Part shown: positions 42,874 to 52,029 of the stretch, piece by piece
Layout: every line of letters begins with the position of its first letter
Position numbering within the stretch: position 1 is the stretch's first letter
Source: Methanolinea mesophila
GTDB taxonomy: Archaea > Halobacteriota > Methanomicrobia > Methanomicrobiales > Methanospirillaceae
Direction of reading: 5' to 3'
Length of the DNA: 64,000 nucleotides
Assembly: GCF_017873855.1 (NCBI RefSeq)
Contig: NZ_JAGGKR010000001.1
Coordinates: 1,240,001 to 1,304,000, forward strand
Program-made: the position numbers and the translations under genes
The notes under the pieces: model-generated
Told to the model about the DNA's origin: nothing
Database searches by the model: none
The model's input: the letters and a program-made list of their open reading frames with translations, nothing else

Positions 42874-43320
42874 TTGACACCGGAAGAAGAGAAAGTTGAG
42901 ATACTTTTGATCGAGGATAATCCGGGAGACGTACGGCTTATCAAGGAGGGGTTACGGGACAGCAGGGTGATCAACCATATCCATGTGGTGCAGGACGGGG
43001 AAGAGGCGAGCAATTTCCTCTTCAAAAATAACGGGTATTCCGACGTGCCCACCCCCGATATCATCCTCCTGGACCTCAACCTCCCCAAGAAGGATGGGAG
43101 AACGCTGCTCGCCGAGATAAAGAAGGACGAGCAGCTGCAGAAGATCCCCATCGTGATCCTGACCTCCTCCAAGGCCGAGGCCGATATCGACATGGCGTAC
43201 CAGCTCCATGCCAACAGTTATCTACGAAAACCGCTTGACCTTGCCGAGTTCGTGGCCATGATACAGTCGTTCGAACAGTTCTGGCTGACCCGCGTAATCC
43301 TGCCGAGGAAAGCGAGATAA
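42874..43320 (+). CDS. Single-domain response regulator (Rcp1/CheY-like)
   Basis: A 148-residue receiver domain without output domain: acidic pocket EILLIEDNPGD (Glu14/Asp15), phosphoacceptor Asp67 in IILLDLNLPKKDG, switch Thr/Ser in VILTSSK and Lys119 in YLRKPLD. The extended DLNLPKKDG pattern is that of Rcp1-type regulators that partner PAS/GAF sensor kinases. The start is a TTG at 42874. It probably acts with the PAS/GAF protein upstream plus a kinase encoded elsewhere. Confidence 0.9.
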   Translation: MTPEEEKVEILLIEDNPGDVRLIKEGLRDSRVINHIHVVQDGEEASNFLFKNNGYSDVPTPDIILLDLNLPKKDGRTLLAEIKKDEQLQKIPIVILTSSKAEADIDMAYQLHANSYLRKPLDLAEFVAMIQSFEQFWLTRVILPRKAR

Positions 43321-43614
43321 TCCTCTCCCCGCCTGACCCTTCTTTTTCTTTTTAGTACTGTTGACCTCCCTTACTTCGTGACATTCCCGGAGTTTTCGCC
43401 CAGATCGCCGGGGCAGCCCCGGCACGACATCTCTGGAAAAAGGATAATCCTGGCGTATATCGCTCGCCTTCAATCAATAAAAAGATCCTGAACCACGACA
43501 GTCCGAGCATATCCTAACCGGAGGAAGCCCGGAAGAGAACGGAGAGGAAAGAAGTCGTACTCCTCCACCCCGCGGCGGAGATCAGCCGGGGCGGATCCCG
43601 GTAACACGAAACTG
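43321..43614. other. Intergenic region with hairpin and dispersed repeat
   Basis: Starts with a T-rich terminator-like tract (43339-43356). Holds the hairpin CCGGGGC-A-GCCCCGG (43408-43422) and a segment (about 43448-43500) that resembles 49098-49160: CTGGC, ATATCGCTC, ATAAAAA and ATCCTG occur in the same order. No gene seen. Confidence 0.45.
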
Positions 43615-43839
43615 TCATCCCACGTGGATGACCTGCACCGGGCAGGCCTCCGCCGCGTCGTCCACGCATTCCCGCATCTCCAGCGGGGCGTCTCCCTCGT
43701 CGATGTGGTCGTGTACCCGGTAGGGCGGGGTGACCGTGCTCAAGGTGTCCGAAGGGCTGAGCTGAAAAAATTCGGGACATATATCTTCGCAGGATCCGCA
43801 GCTTATGCATCCGTCACGCTCGATCAGCACTTTCGTCAT
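43615..43839 (-). CDS. Single-cluster [4Fe-4S] ferredoxin
   Basis: A 74-residue ferredoxin starting MTKVLIERDGCISCGSCEDIC, with the fourth ligand in EACPVQ near the C-terminus: one [4Fe-4S] cluster with a central insertion of about 35 residues. ATG 43839 is used because it begins at the domain boundary; the open frame extends a further 11 codons. Small cytoplasmic electron carrier; no operon partner. Confidence 0.87.
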   Translation of the reverse strand: MTKVLIERDGCISCGSCEDICPEFFQLSPSDTLSTVTPPYRVHDHIDEGDAPLEMRECVDDAAEACPVQVIHVG

Positions 43840-44082
43840 CGATAATACTCCATATCGACATCCGGTGAACATGATGAATTATAAAGATATCTGGTGGGCG
43901 CCATTACCCGCGGGGAGAACGCGGGCTCTGTCCTGCAAACCCGGCCTCCTGGCGGACCCCCCGGAACTAACCGTGGAACCGGAGCAAGAGTGAAAAAATT
44001 CGGGAGAATTTCAGGAGATGTTCTCCCGCGATCCACTTTTAGAGGTAGGAATGGGAGGATGGAGGTACAGGAATCTGTGGGA

Positions 44083-44757
44083 TTATGACCGCGATTCCGC
44101 TTCCCAGGCGGAGATCACGTCGGATCCCTCTACAAAGATGATCCCGTGTTTCTTTCCGTAGGCACGGGCGTCCTCCTTGGAGAGTGCGAGCCCGCTCTCG
44201 TTGTCCAGCATCTCGCAGACCACCACTGCGGGGGTGATCCCGGCCATCTCTGCCATGGCGATGGAGAGCTCGGTCTGGCCCCGGCGCTGTGAGAGCAGCC
44301 CCTCCGCGGCGCGGAGCAGGGCGACGTGCCCGGGGGTGCGGAACTCGGCCGCGAAGTTGTGGCCGCCGCCGTTCAGCGACCTCCTCACCTGGCCGGCGAT
44401 GGCGTTGATGGTCACCGCCCGGTCCCGGTCGGTGATCCCGGTGAAGGTGCTCCGGTGGTTCACCCAGAGCGAGAAGGAGGAGTGGTTCCTCCGGTCGTAG
44501 GGGATGTCCCCCTGCTGTTCGACCGCGGAGATCCCGTGGAGGAGGTCCGAGGCGAACGGGAGTCCCAGCCGGGCTGCGGCATCGGGATGGACCGCGGTAC
44601 AGATCAGCCCGCCGCCGTCACGCCGGAGGGTCACGATCTTCTCCGGGGTGACCGCGTCCGCACGGATGATCAGGTCGGTCTCCCGTTCCCGGTCGTCAAA
44701 GTCATAGAGCAGTACAAACTTGCCTTCACGCAGCGCTTCCAGCGCCTCCTTCATCAT
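44083..44757 (-). CDS. ribB: 3,4-dihydroxy-2-butanone 4-phosphate synthase
   Basis: Converts ribulose 5-phosphate to the four-carbon precursor of riboflavin. It is 224 residues. DFDDRERETDLI holds the metal-binding acidic loop, GLICTAVHPDAAARLGLP the substrate region, and RTPGHVALLRAAEG the essential His motif. Its start overlaps the ribK stop by four bases (ATGA). Confidence 0.92.
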   Translation of the reverse strand: MMKEALEALREGKFVLLYDFDDRERETDLIIRADAVTPEKIVTLRRDGGGLICTAVHPDAAARLGLPFASDLLHGISAVEQQGDIPYDRRNHSSFSLWVNHRSTFTGITDRDRAVTINAIAGQVRRSLNGGGHNFAAEFRTPGHVALLRAAEGLLSQRRGQTELSIAMAEMAGITPAVVVCEMLDNESGLALSKEDARAYGKKHGIIFVEGSDVISAWEAESRS

Positions 44758-45419
44758 AATGCCACCTCCACCTGCACTTCATCATTGTCCGCGACGCCCA
44801 GGGTCTCCCTGAGCGCCACCGGTGATACGAGCTCGACGATATCCTCGGGGTAGTGCGTCCTCCCCGGCACCACGATCCCGCAGGGCTGGCCGTCGATCCT
44901 GCAGGGCAGGCATCTTGCCGCTCCGAAGGTCCTCTGGTCCGCGGTAAACCCTTCGATCGGGATCCATTCCAGCATATCCAGTTTCTTCCGGATCTGGACG
45001 CTGGACGGGTTGAGCCTGATATTCAGCGTCCCCGGGTAGGGCTCGAATCCCAGCTTCTCCCTGAACTGGCGGCGGTAGGGCTCGAGACCCATATAATACC
45101 GCCCTTCGCCGAGACCGGTGATCACATTGCCGGTCAGGGTATAGTGCACTCCTTCCCGATCGAATATCCGGCAGTACTCCGAATATTCCCTGCGGAGCTC
45201 CTCTTCTCCGGCGGGAGTGAGCGCGATGTACTGTCCGTCGGGGCGGATGGCCCGGGTCACCATGAGTTTCCGCTCCAGGGACTGGAGCCTGCGGGACGCG
45301 GTCTGGGGACTGGTCCGGAGCTCGGTTCCCAGGCTCTGCGAGGATATCCAGACAGGGCCGCGGCACCCTCCCATGAGGGCTATCGCCTTTAAGCACTGGA
45401 GATCCTCGGGTATGATCAT
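44754..45419 (-). CDS. ribK: CTP-dependent riboflavin kinase with N-terminal HTH
   Basis: Makes FMN using CTP, the archaeal route. The 221-residue product has an N-terminal winged helix (about 10-85: TSPQTASRRLQSLERKLMVTR) followed by the RibK beta-barrel (TGNVITGLGEGRYYMGLEPY, GFEPYPGTLNIRL). The HTH-RibK fusion is known in Euryarchaeota and may let it regulate riboflavin genes. ATG 45419 is preferred over the TTG at 45428 because CCATAAATAG, a TATA box, lies about 30 bases upstream. Confidence 0.92.
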   Translation of the reverse strand: MIIPEDLQCLKAIALMGGCRGPVWISSQSLGTELRTSPQTASRRLQSLERKLMVTRAIRPDGQYIALTPAGEEELRREYSEYCRIFDREGVHYTLTGNVITGLGEGRYYMGLEPYRRQFREKLGFEPYPGTLNIRLNPSSVQIRKKLDMLEWIPIEGFTADQRTFGAARCLPCRIDGQPCGIVVPGRTHYPEDIVELVSPVALRETLGVADNDEVQVEVAL

Positions 45420-45444
45420 ACTTATCAATTCTGGGATGCTTACT

Positions 45445-45456
45445 ATTTATGGATAT
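45445..45456 (-). promoter_or_regulatory. Promoter of ribK-ribB
   Basis: CCATAAATAGTA on the minus strand, 27-37 bases before ATG 45419, spaced for a leaderless transcript. Confidence 0.5.
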
Positions 45457-45518
45457 CTTTCCTGCGCGGGGCCTGCAGGGCTTGGAAAAAAATACGTGAA
45501 ATGTCGAATACCCATTCG

Positions 45519-45531
45519 TTAATTATATTAC
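45519..45531 (+). promoter_or_regulatory. Promoter of the HMG-CoA synthase operon
   Basis: TTAATTATATTAC about 25-37 bases before ATG 45556, at the start of the regulator-led operon. It faces the ribK promoter in a 136-base divergent gap. Confidence 0.5.
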
Positions 45532-45555
45532 CCCCCCACTCCCCACCTATAGGAC

Positions 45556-46266
45556 ATGAAGTCCGGACTGCGCCATCAGCTCGCCGAGAAGATGGCGGGC
45601 GAGATCACGCTTTCCGACTCGCCAGGCAAGGCACTCAAGAAATGGAGGATGAGTTTTGCCATCCCCCAGGCCACGCTTTCCGAGCACCTCGACGTCTCCC
45701 CCTCGGTGATCAGCGATTACGAGAGCGGGAGGAGAAAGAGTCCCGGGACCGCGGTGGTGGGGAAGATCGTAGACTCCATCCTTTCCATTGACGAGGCAAA
45801 CGGTGGAAAATACACCAAAAAATTCGCAAAACTCCTTTATTCTGATTTTGACGACGATGTCATCTATGACATGCACGACTATCCCACCCCGGTGCCCCTG
45901 CAGGCATTCGCCCAGGCGATCGGCTGCACCACCCTGTGCGGGTCGCTCGACCTCTCCATCTTCGGGTACACGGTGATCAACAGCATCAACGCCATCACCC
46001 AGCTCTCCTCGAACGAGTTCAACAGGATCTACGGGTGGAGCACCGAACGGGCCCTGATCTTCACGGATGTCTCCTCGGGCAAGTCGCCCATGGTGGCGAT
46101 CCGGGTCACCCCGTTCAAGCCCCGCTGCGTGGTCCTCCAGGGGATAGAGCCCGCAGGCGTGCATCCCCTCGTGCCCAAGATGGCCGAAAAGGACCGGATA
46201 ACCGTGCTGTGCACCATGACCGACATCGATCGAATCATCAGCGTGCTGAGGGAAGAACCATGGTAG
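45556..46266 (+). CDS. XRE-family transcriptional regulator (COG1709), likely of the mevalonate operon
   Basis: A 236-residue regulator: N-terminal helix-turn-helix (about 22-80; [22 protein letters not shown]) and a C-terminal ligand-type domain of about 150 residues ([15 protein letters not shown], then [23 protein letters not shown]). Its stop overlaps the HMG-CoA synthase start by 7 bases, so it is expressed with the isoprenoid genes, and autoregulation or control of lipid synthesis is the natural inference. Confidence 0.87.
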   Translation: MKSGLRHQLAEKMAGEITLSDSPGKALKKWRMSFAIPQATLSEHLDVSPSVISDYESGRRKSPGTAVVGKIVDSILSIDEANGGKYTKKFAKLLYSDFDDDVIYDMHDYPTPVPLQAFAQAIGCTTLCGSLDLSIFGYTVINSINAITQLSSNEFNRIYGWSTERALIFTDVSSGKSPMVAIRVTPFKPRCVVLQGIEPAGVHPLVPKMAEKDRITVLCTMTDIDRIISVLREEPW

Positions 46267-47312
46267 GAATCATGACCTACGGTGTCTACATACCGAGATA
46301 CCGTATCAAAGTGGAAGAGATCGCCAGGATCTGGGGTGCAAACGCGGAGGATATCTCCGGAGGGCTCGGGGTTTACTCCAAGTCCGTCCCCGACCTGGAC
46401 GAGGACACCGCCACCATCGCGGTGGAGGCTGCACGGGCCGCACTGGCCCGGAGAGCCATCGACCCGGCGAAGATCGGGGCGGTGTACGTGGGAAGCGAGT
46501 CCCACCCCTACGCGGTCAAGCCGACCGCATGTACCGTGGGAGAGGCCATCGGCGCCACCCCGAACATGACCGCCGCGGACTACGAGTTCGCCTGCAAGGC
46601 GGGAACTGCGGGGATCCAGACCTGCATGGGGCTCGCCAAGAGCGGCATGATCACCTACGGCCTGGCCGTGGGTTCCGACGTTGCCCAGGGTGCACCGAGC
46701 GATGCCCTGGAGTATACCGCTGCGGCGGGCGGTGCGGCATACGTGATCGGGTGCGACGACCCCATCGCCACCATCCACCACACCTGTTCGTACACCACCG
46801 ACACCCCCGATTTCTGGCGGCGTGAAGGGCAGGACTACCCCCGTCACGGGGGGAGGTTTACCGGGGACCCCGGGTACTTCAAACACGTCCAGGGTGCCGT
46901 GAACCTGATCTTCGAACAGACCGGGAAGGGGCCGAAAGACTACGATTACGCGGTCTTCCACCAGCCGAATGCCAAGTTCCCCCAGCGGGTGGCGAAGATC
47001 CTCAAGTTCACGCCCGAACAGATCAAACCCGGCCTGGTGGTCCCCAGGCTCGGCAACACCTACAGCGGCTCCTCCATGATCGGGCTCGCCGCCACCCTCG
47101 ATATCGCCAGGCCGGGAGACCGCATTTTCGTGGCCTCCTTCGGGTCGGGCGCAGGGAGCGACGCATTCGATATCGAGGTCACCGACGCCATCGGGTCGGA
47201 GAAGTTCTCCCGGGACGCGGCTCCCACGGTGGAGAAACTCCTCGCGAACCCCATCTGGGTCGACTACGCACAGTACGCCAGGCACAAAGGAAAAATAGTG
47301 ATGCAGAAATGA
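46260..47312 (+). CDS. Hydroxymethylglutaryl-CoA synthase
   Basis: Condenses acetyl-CoA with acetoacetyl-CoA for isoprenoid lipids. The product is 350 residues, the archaeal length. Catalytic Cys lies in [13 protein letters not shown] (about 111) and the His motif is in [27 protein letters not shown] is the family start. It overlaps the regulator gene and the thiolase gene (ATGA). The archaeal enzyme forms a complex with the thiolase via a DUF35 protein; all three genes are adjacent here. Confidence 0.94.
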   Translation: MVGIMTYGVYIPRYRIKVEEIARIWGANAEDISGGLGVYSKSVPDLDEDTATIAVEAARAALARRAIDPAKIGAVYVGSESHPYAVKPTACTVGEAIGATPNMTAADYEFACKAGTAGIQTCMGLAKSGMITYGLAVGSDVAQGAPSDALEYTAAAGGAAYVIGCDDPIATIHHTCSYTTDTPDFWRREGQDYPRHGGRFTGDPGYFKHVQGAVNLIFEQTGKGPKDYDYAVFHQPNAKFPQRVAKILKFTPEQIKPGLVVPRLGNTYSGSSMIGLAATLDIARPGDRIFVASFGSGAGSDAFDIEVTDAIGSEKFSRDAAPTVEKLLANPIWVDYAQYARHKGKIVMQK

Positions 47313-48472
47313 GACCGGTAGCAGTGATCGGTGCAGGGTGCACCACCTTCGGAGAGAAGTGGAACACCTCGTTCCGGAACCTCTTTGTCGAGGCGGGAAT
47401 GCTGGCCCTGGAGGACGCGAACCTCTCCGGCGAGCAGATCGACGCCATGTATGTGGGCAATATGAGCGCCGGGCGTTTCGTGGAACAGGAACATATCGGG
47501 GCACTCATCGCAGACTACTCGGGGCTGGCCTCCCACCACATCCCCTCGACCAGGGTCGAGGCCGCCTGTGCCTCCGGAGGGCTCTCCTTCCGCCAGGCGG
47601 TCATCGCGGTCGCCTCCGGGATGGAGGATATCGTGGTGGCGGCAGGCGTGGAGAAGATGACCGACGTGGCCACCGGGGCGAGCGTGGACACCCTTGCGGG
47701 TGCAGCCGACCGGGAGTGGGAAGGGTTTGCCGGGGCGACGTTCCCCGGGCTCTACGCGATGATCGCCACCAATTACACCCACCGGTACGGGCTCACCCGG
47801 GAGCAGCTCGCACAGGTCGCGGTGAAAAACCACTTCAACGGGGCGAGGAACCCTATCGCGCAGTTCCAGCAGGAGATTACCATCGATACGGTGATGAAGT
47901 CCTCCCTGGTCGCTGACCCCCTGCGGCTCTTCGACTGCTCTCCCATCACCGACGGCGCAGCGGCGGTCATCGTGGCCCCCCTGGACCGGGCCCGGGAATT
48001 CACCGACACCCCCATAAAGGTGATCGCGAGCGCCCAGGCGAGCGATACCATCGCGCTCCACGACCGGCGTGACATCAGCACGCTCGACGCGACCGTCGCG
48101 GCAGGGAAGCGGGCCTTCGAGATGGCGAAACTCACCCACAAGGACATCGACATGGTGGAGGTGCATGACTGCTTCACCATCGCGGAGCTCTGCGCCATAG
48201 AGGACCTCGGGTTCTGCCCCAAGGGACAGGCCGGGAAGCTCACCGCAGAGGGGGTCACCGCACTCGACGGCGACCTGCCGGTCAACACCAGCGGCGGACT
48301 GAAGGCCTGCGGCCATCCCGTCGGGGCGACCGGGATCAAGCAGGTCTTCGAGATCGTCCAGCAGCTGCGGGGCGAAGCGGGCAGGCGGCAGATCGACGGC
48401 GCCCGGATAGGGATGACCCACAACGTGGGAGGCACCGGGGCCACGGTCGCGGTACATATCCTGGAGGTGTAA
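47309..48472 (+). CDS. Acetyl-CoA C-acetyltransferase (thiolase)
   Basis: Makes acetoacetyl-CoA for the neighbouring HMG-CoA synthase. A 387-residue SCP2/archaeal-type thiolase with nucleophile Cys in [22 protein letters not shown], and the C-terminal [17 protein letters not shown]. It starts inside the HMG-CoA synthase stop and ends one base before the DUF35 gene. Confidence 0.94.
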   Translation: MRPVAVIGAGCTTFGEKWNTSFRNLFVEAGMLALEDANLSGEQIDAMYVGNMSAGRFVEQEHIGALIADYSGLASHHIPSTRVEAACASGGLSFRQAVIAVASGMEDIVVAAGVEKMTDVATGASVDTLAGAADREWEGFAGATFPGLYAMIATNYTHRYGLTREQLAQVAVKNHFNGARNPIAQFQQEITIDTVMKSSLVADPLRLFDCSPITDGAAAVIVAPLDRAREFTDTPIKVIASAQASDTIALHDRRDISTLDATVAAGKRAFEMAKLTHKDIDMVEVHDCFTIAELCAIEDLGFCPKGQAGKLTAEGVTALDGDLPVNTSGGLKACGHPVGATGIKQVFEIVQQLRGEAGRRQIDGARIGMTHNVGGTGATVAVHILEV

Positions 48473-48473
48473 G

Positions 48474-48866
48474 ATGTCGGTCGCACGATTCTGGAGAAAG
48501 ATCCCCCAGCGCTACAACCTGGTGGGGACCCAGTGCACCACCTGCGGGAGTTACTTCTTCCCGCCGAGGACGTTCTGCCCGGAGTGCAGGAGGGCGGGGG
48601 TCATCGTGGAGCACCGGTTCAAGGGGACCGGCGAAGTGGTCACCCACACCGTGGTGCGGAGCGCGAGCGAGCAGTTTGAACAGATGACCCCCTACGTGCT
48701 GGCCATCGTCCAGCTGGACGAGGGGCCCCGGGTCACCGGCCAGGTGGTCTGCGCCCCTGAAGAGGTGAAGATCGGGATGAGAGTGAAACCGGTCTTCCGC
48801 CGCATCTCCACCGACGGGGAGAGCGGGGTCATCTACTACGGGACCAAGTACATCCCCGACGAATAA
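48474..48866 (+). CDS. DUF35 OB-fold/zinc-ribbon scaffold protein
   Basis: A 130-residue protein: a rubredoxin-like zinc ribbon (CTTCGSYFFPPRTFCPEC) and an OB-fold (GTGEVVTHTVVRSAS, then GQVVCAPEEVKIGMRVKPVF). In methanogens this protein bridges thiolase and HMG-CoA synthase so that acetoacetyl-CoA is channelled between them (established for Methanothermococcus). It is the last gene of the operon and is followed by a T-rich end. Confidence 0.92.
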   Translation: MSVARFWRKIPQRYNLVGTQCTTCGSYFFPPRTFCPECRRAGVIVEHRFKGTGEVVTHTVVRSASEQFEQMTPYVLAIVQLDEGPRVTGQVVCAPEEVKIGMRVKPVFRRISTDGESGVIYYGTKYIPDE

Positions 48867-49191
48867 TTCTTTTAATCTTCTTTTTTCTTTGATTCGGCTT
48901 CAATGAGGAGTGACTCGTTCACGCCTCCCTGAAAAACGCAGGCTCGTCGCGGTATGATCCGAGGCCAGGCCCGGACCGTCGAGTGCCGAGTTATTTTGAG
49001 TGAGTTTTAATTTTTTCTTAATTCGAAGATGTTTCCCGGAGACGAAGCCCCTGCCGCTGCGGCTCCCCCGGGAGATATCTCGCGAAAGTTTAGCCCTGGC
49101 TGATATCGCTCAAATAAAATCGATAAAAAAATCCTGGACCCGTGAGCGCCCAGGCATATCTCATGGTTTTACTCTTCGTTATGGATCCGGT
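48867..49191. other. Intergenic region with dispersed repeat
   Basis: T-rich transcript end (48868-48890), an A/T-rich stretch (49000-49025), then a 17-base segment GCCCCTGCCGCTGCGGC (49047-49063) identical to 26290-26306, and a block (49098-49160) resembling the intergenic region at 43448-43500. No gene seen. Confidence 0.5.
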
Positions 49192-49812
49192 TCACGTCTG
49201 TTCGATCTTCGATCCTCCCTTAAAAAAGAGCATCAGGAATAACGTCGAGCCGATCCCCGTGACGATCCATGGCAACCCGAGCAGGAGTAAGGTCATGGAA
49301 AATACCGGATAGAAATATACGATGCATATCAGGGGTGTGACTAAGAAATTCGCCAGGAAAAACCACTTAACCCACTTCTGCACCCCCCGGTTCGAAAACA
49401 ATGGCACGGCGAACAGCGTCGCCAGGCCAAGTGCGATGTAGCCCAGTGCATCCACGGTCCAGAACAGGGAGTGCGGCGTCTGGTTCAGGACCGGGTTCGC
49501 GTCGGGATAGGGGATCACTGCCGTCAGCTGGACGACGTAGTTGAAACTGACGAAAAGTGCGTATATTACGGAGAAGAGGAGGGCCGCATGGCTCCAGTAC
49601 CTCCTCCCTTCGGGTGTAACGTAGTGAAGTGCGAGAAACGCGAGCATTAAAGGCGTGGCGATGCAGAGTGAAAATCCGTAGATCAGGACTGCATCCCACG
49701 GATAGCGGGGAACGCCGAAAAGCTGTGATATTTGCGCGACCGAAAAACCAACCATCGCAATAAATGCAACGAGAGAGACCCAGAACCCGATCCTGTAAAG
49801 ATTTTTGTCCAT
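49192..49812 (-). CDS. Six-helix membrane protein of unknown function
   Basis: A 206-residue integral membrane protein from ATG 49812 with about six transmembrane helices (for example FWVSLVAFIAMVGFSVA near residue 12 and MTLLLLGLPWIVTGIG near the end). I do not recognise the family. A minus-strand TATATAAACC near 49848-49858 is a likely promoter, in a markedly AT-rich leader. No operon partner. Confidence 0.7.
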   Translation of the reverse strand: MDKNLYRIGFWVSLVAFIAMVGFSVAQISQLFGVPRYPWDAVLIYGFSLCIATPLMLAFLALHYVTPEGRRYWSHAALLFSVIYALFVSFNYVVQLTAVIPYPDANPVLNQTPHSLFWTVDALGYIALGLATLFAVPLFSNRGVQKWVKWFFLANFLVTPLICIVYFYPVFSMTLLLLGLPWIVTGIGSTLFLMLFFKGGSKIEQT

Positions 49813-50035
49813 TACTATACCCCAGATGAGGGTAATTTGGACAGGTTTATATAAATATATTATTTTTTCCATTTGTTTATAGAAATGGATTCATCGATAC
49901 CGATCCGGCTGCCGGAAATTTAAGATGCACGTGAAATATGTCCTGCTTTTCATTACGATAGGGCTGCGCCCGGGATTACCCGCAACCATGATTGCCCCCC
50001 GATTCTCATAGTATCACACAATACGTGACGAAGGC

Positions 50036-50950
50036 ATGACAGAGCGGGAGCAGTGGTGCATGAAAGTCCCCTTGCGCGAGGGGGAGAAGGTCCGGCAGGA
50101 GCTTGCCGGGAAGGACCTCCTGGACCGGAGTCTCCGGCCAAAGGCTCTCGAGGGCTGTCTCCTTATCCCGGTGCTCGCTCCCGGTCCCGGCAACCTGCGT
50201 TGCACATTCCATTCACTCCCGCCCCAGGAAGAGCTCCCCCGGCACGAGCTCGTGGGGGGGATTGCGATCATGCCCGAGCGTGACGTGGGGGCGGCGGAGT
50301 TCCTTCTCCGGGCCCGTCCCGTCATCCACACGGTCCTTTTCCCGGAATCCGAGGTCGAAGGGGAGTTCCGCACCCGGTCCTTCGAGGTCCTCGCCGGGGA
50401 GCCCACCACGAAAACGACGGTGACGGAGTACGGGCACCGGTTCGTGATCGACCTCTCCGCCGCGTACTTCTCCGCCCGGCTCGCAACCGAACGGCAGCGG
50501 GTCCTCGGGCAGGTCGCCCCCGGGGAGTCCGTGCTAGACATGTTCACCGGGGTGGGGCCGTTCGCCATTACCCTGGCAGACGTCGCGTCGTTCGTGGTCG
50601 CCTCGGACCTCAACCCCGGAGCGGTCCTGCTCCTGCTGGAGAATATCCGGCTGAACAGGGTGAAGAACGTGCTCCCGGCCTGCGCCGACGCAGCCCGCCT
50701 TGACCGGGTGCTTCACTGGAAGTTCGACCGTGTAGTCATGAACTATCCCCTGGACCCGGTCCCCTTCCTTCCTCACGCCATGCGGCTCTGCCGGCCGGGT
50801 GGATGGATCCACTGTTACATGCTGCAGTCCGAAGAAGGGGCACTTCTCCCCTCCCTGCACGATTACCCGGTTGCTTCCTGCACCGAACACATGGTGCGTT
50901 CGTATTCCCCAGGCAAGTGGCATGCGGTGTATGATATCAGGCTCGAATGA
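50036..50950 (+). CDS. Trm5/TYW2-family tRNA methyltransferase
   Basis: A 304-residue class I SAM methyltransferase. The YFSARLATERQRV segment, SAM motif VLDMFTGVGPFAI, SDLNPGAVLLLLENIRLN and the MNYPLDP motif (the NLP/MNLP-type catalytic segment) place it with archaeal tRNA(m1G37)/wyosine-pathway enzymes. The N-terminal ~130 residues are the RNA-recognition part. The exact member (Trm5 or a TYW2-like transferase) is undecided. Confidence 0.85.
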   Translation: MTEREQWCMKVPLREGEKVRQELAGKDLLDRSLRPKALEGCLLIPVLAPGPGNLRCTFHSLPPQEELPRHELVGGIAIMPERDVGAAEFLLRARPVIHTVLFPESEVEGEFRTRSFEVLAGEPTTKTTVTEYGHRFVIDLSAAYFSARLATERQRVLGQVAPGESVLDMFTGVGPFAITLADVASFVVASDLNPGAVLLLLENIRLNRVKNVLPACADAARLDRVLHWKFDRVVMNYPLDPVPFLPHAMRLCRPGGWIHCYMLQSEEGALLPSLHDYPVASCTEHMVRSYSPGKWHAVYDIRLE

Positions 50951-51131
50951 GGCTGATCAAGTGACATCTTATTCATACCATTTGAATTGGCCCAGGCGCG
51001 ACCAGAACGCAGGCGTCGCGCCGGCCCCATGAAGCGGGGTGGGGGGTATCATCTCCGGTATACGGTCCATGCTTCCTGGTTATCTCAAATTCAATTGCAT
51101 GGCACAATCAAAAAAATGCTCTTTGGAAAAC

Positions 51132-51578
51132 TTATTCCTGTTCCTGAGTACTTTCAGGTTTCTCTGTCGAATCTCCAATTAAGGTCTTATTGATGACCGT
51201 GCTGATTTTTCCTCCTATCGTCGCGAGCATGATCACGAAAATAGCGATGAATATCCCGCCGTACAGCGCAAATCCTGTGGCAAGTGTCACCGTTCCCGCC
51301 AACGTGTCGAAAATGACGATGGACAGAAAATATACCAGTATGGCACAGGCACCGAATAACCCGCTCCAGAAACCCGACCAGATACCGGTTCCACCATCTC
51401 CTTGGGTAAGTATCCCTGCAATGAGACCTCCGATCAGGGCAATAATGAATGTAAAAATAAAAAAGAATAATAGTACGTTTCCAGGTCTCGCCATTAACAC
51501 GGTGATATAGAACCATACGGCGATGAGACATGCACCGATCGATATCCCGAACCATTTGTTCCTGCGTTCAATCACCAT
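51132..51578 (-). CDS. Small four-helix membrane protein, paralogue 3 of a tandem cluster
   Basis: A 148-residue protein with four transmembrane helices and a charged C-terminal tail (STEKPESTQEQE). Start MVIERRNKWFGISIGACLI at 51578 is preferred because the neighbouring paralogues begin the same way; an ATG three codons upstream is possible. A Gly-rich stretch, LIGGLIAGILTQGDGGTGIWSG, follows helix 2. It resembles DUF5518-like archaeal membrane proteins. Function unknown. Confidence 0.72.
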   Translation of the reverse strand: MVIERRNKWFGISIGACLIAVWFYITVLMARPGNVLLFFFIFTFIIALIGGLIAGILTQGDGGTGIWSGFWSGLFGACAILVYFLSIVIFDTLAGTVTLATGFALYGGIFIAIFVIMLATIGGKISTVINKTLIGDSTEKPESTQEQE

Positions 51579-51590
51579 GGCCGTCATATT

Positions 51591-52010
51591 TTATCGCAGG
51601 GACTTTCCCTGCCCCTCTTTCGATACTTTCAACAATGCCCATCTTGCCACACCTCCAATACCCCCTCCCACCGTTGCGAGAACGATTGCAGCCAGAAAGA
51701 GGTATACTCCTATTACAAGCTCCATTCCTTCTGCAAATCCAGGTACCCCGCGAATCGTGTCGTAAATCAACAATCCCAGTATTGATATCAAAACAATGAG
51801 GCCCCCGGCAATACCGCTTAACAACCCGAACCATATACCGTCCCGCATCTTCCGGGAGAGGTACACCCCTGAAATGAAGCCTCCGAAGACAAAAAGGAGG
51901 ACCATGGTGTAAAATACGATCATCCCGAATAGCGTGCTATACGCGCCTCCCGCGATAATACAGGCACCGATAAGTATCCCAATCCATTTATTCCTGCGTT
52001 CAATCTCCAT
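51591..52010 (-). CDS. Small four-helix membrane protein, paralogue 2
   Basis: A 139-residue membrane protein starting MEIERRNKWIGILIGACII, nearly identical at its N-terminus to paralogue 3 and clearly related to paralogue 1. Helix 2 is followed by GGFISGVYLSRKMRDGIWFG, the counterpart of the Gly/Trp loop in the other copies. Gaps of 12-20 bases join the three genes into one transcript. Confidence 0.73.
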   Translation of the reverse strand: MEIERRNKWIGILIGACIIAGGAYSTLFGMIVFYTMVLLFVFGGFISGVYLSRKMRDGIWFGLLSGIAGGLIVLISILGLLIYDTIRGVPGFAEGMELVIGVYLFLAAIVLATVGGGIGGVARWALLKVSKEGQGKSLR

Positions 52011-52029
52011 TGGTAGTTCCCCCCGGTTC

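Noticed and set aside
45420-45555. FMN riboswitch in the ribK gap
   Set aside because: Too short and without the conserved stem sequences; archaeal ribK control is more likely through its HTH domain.
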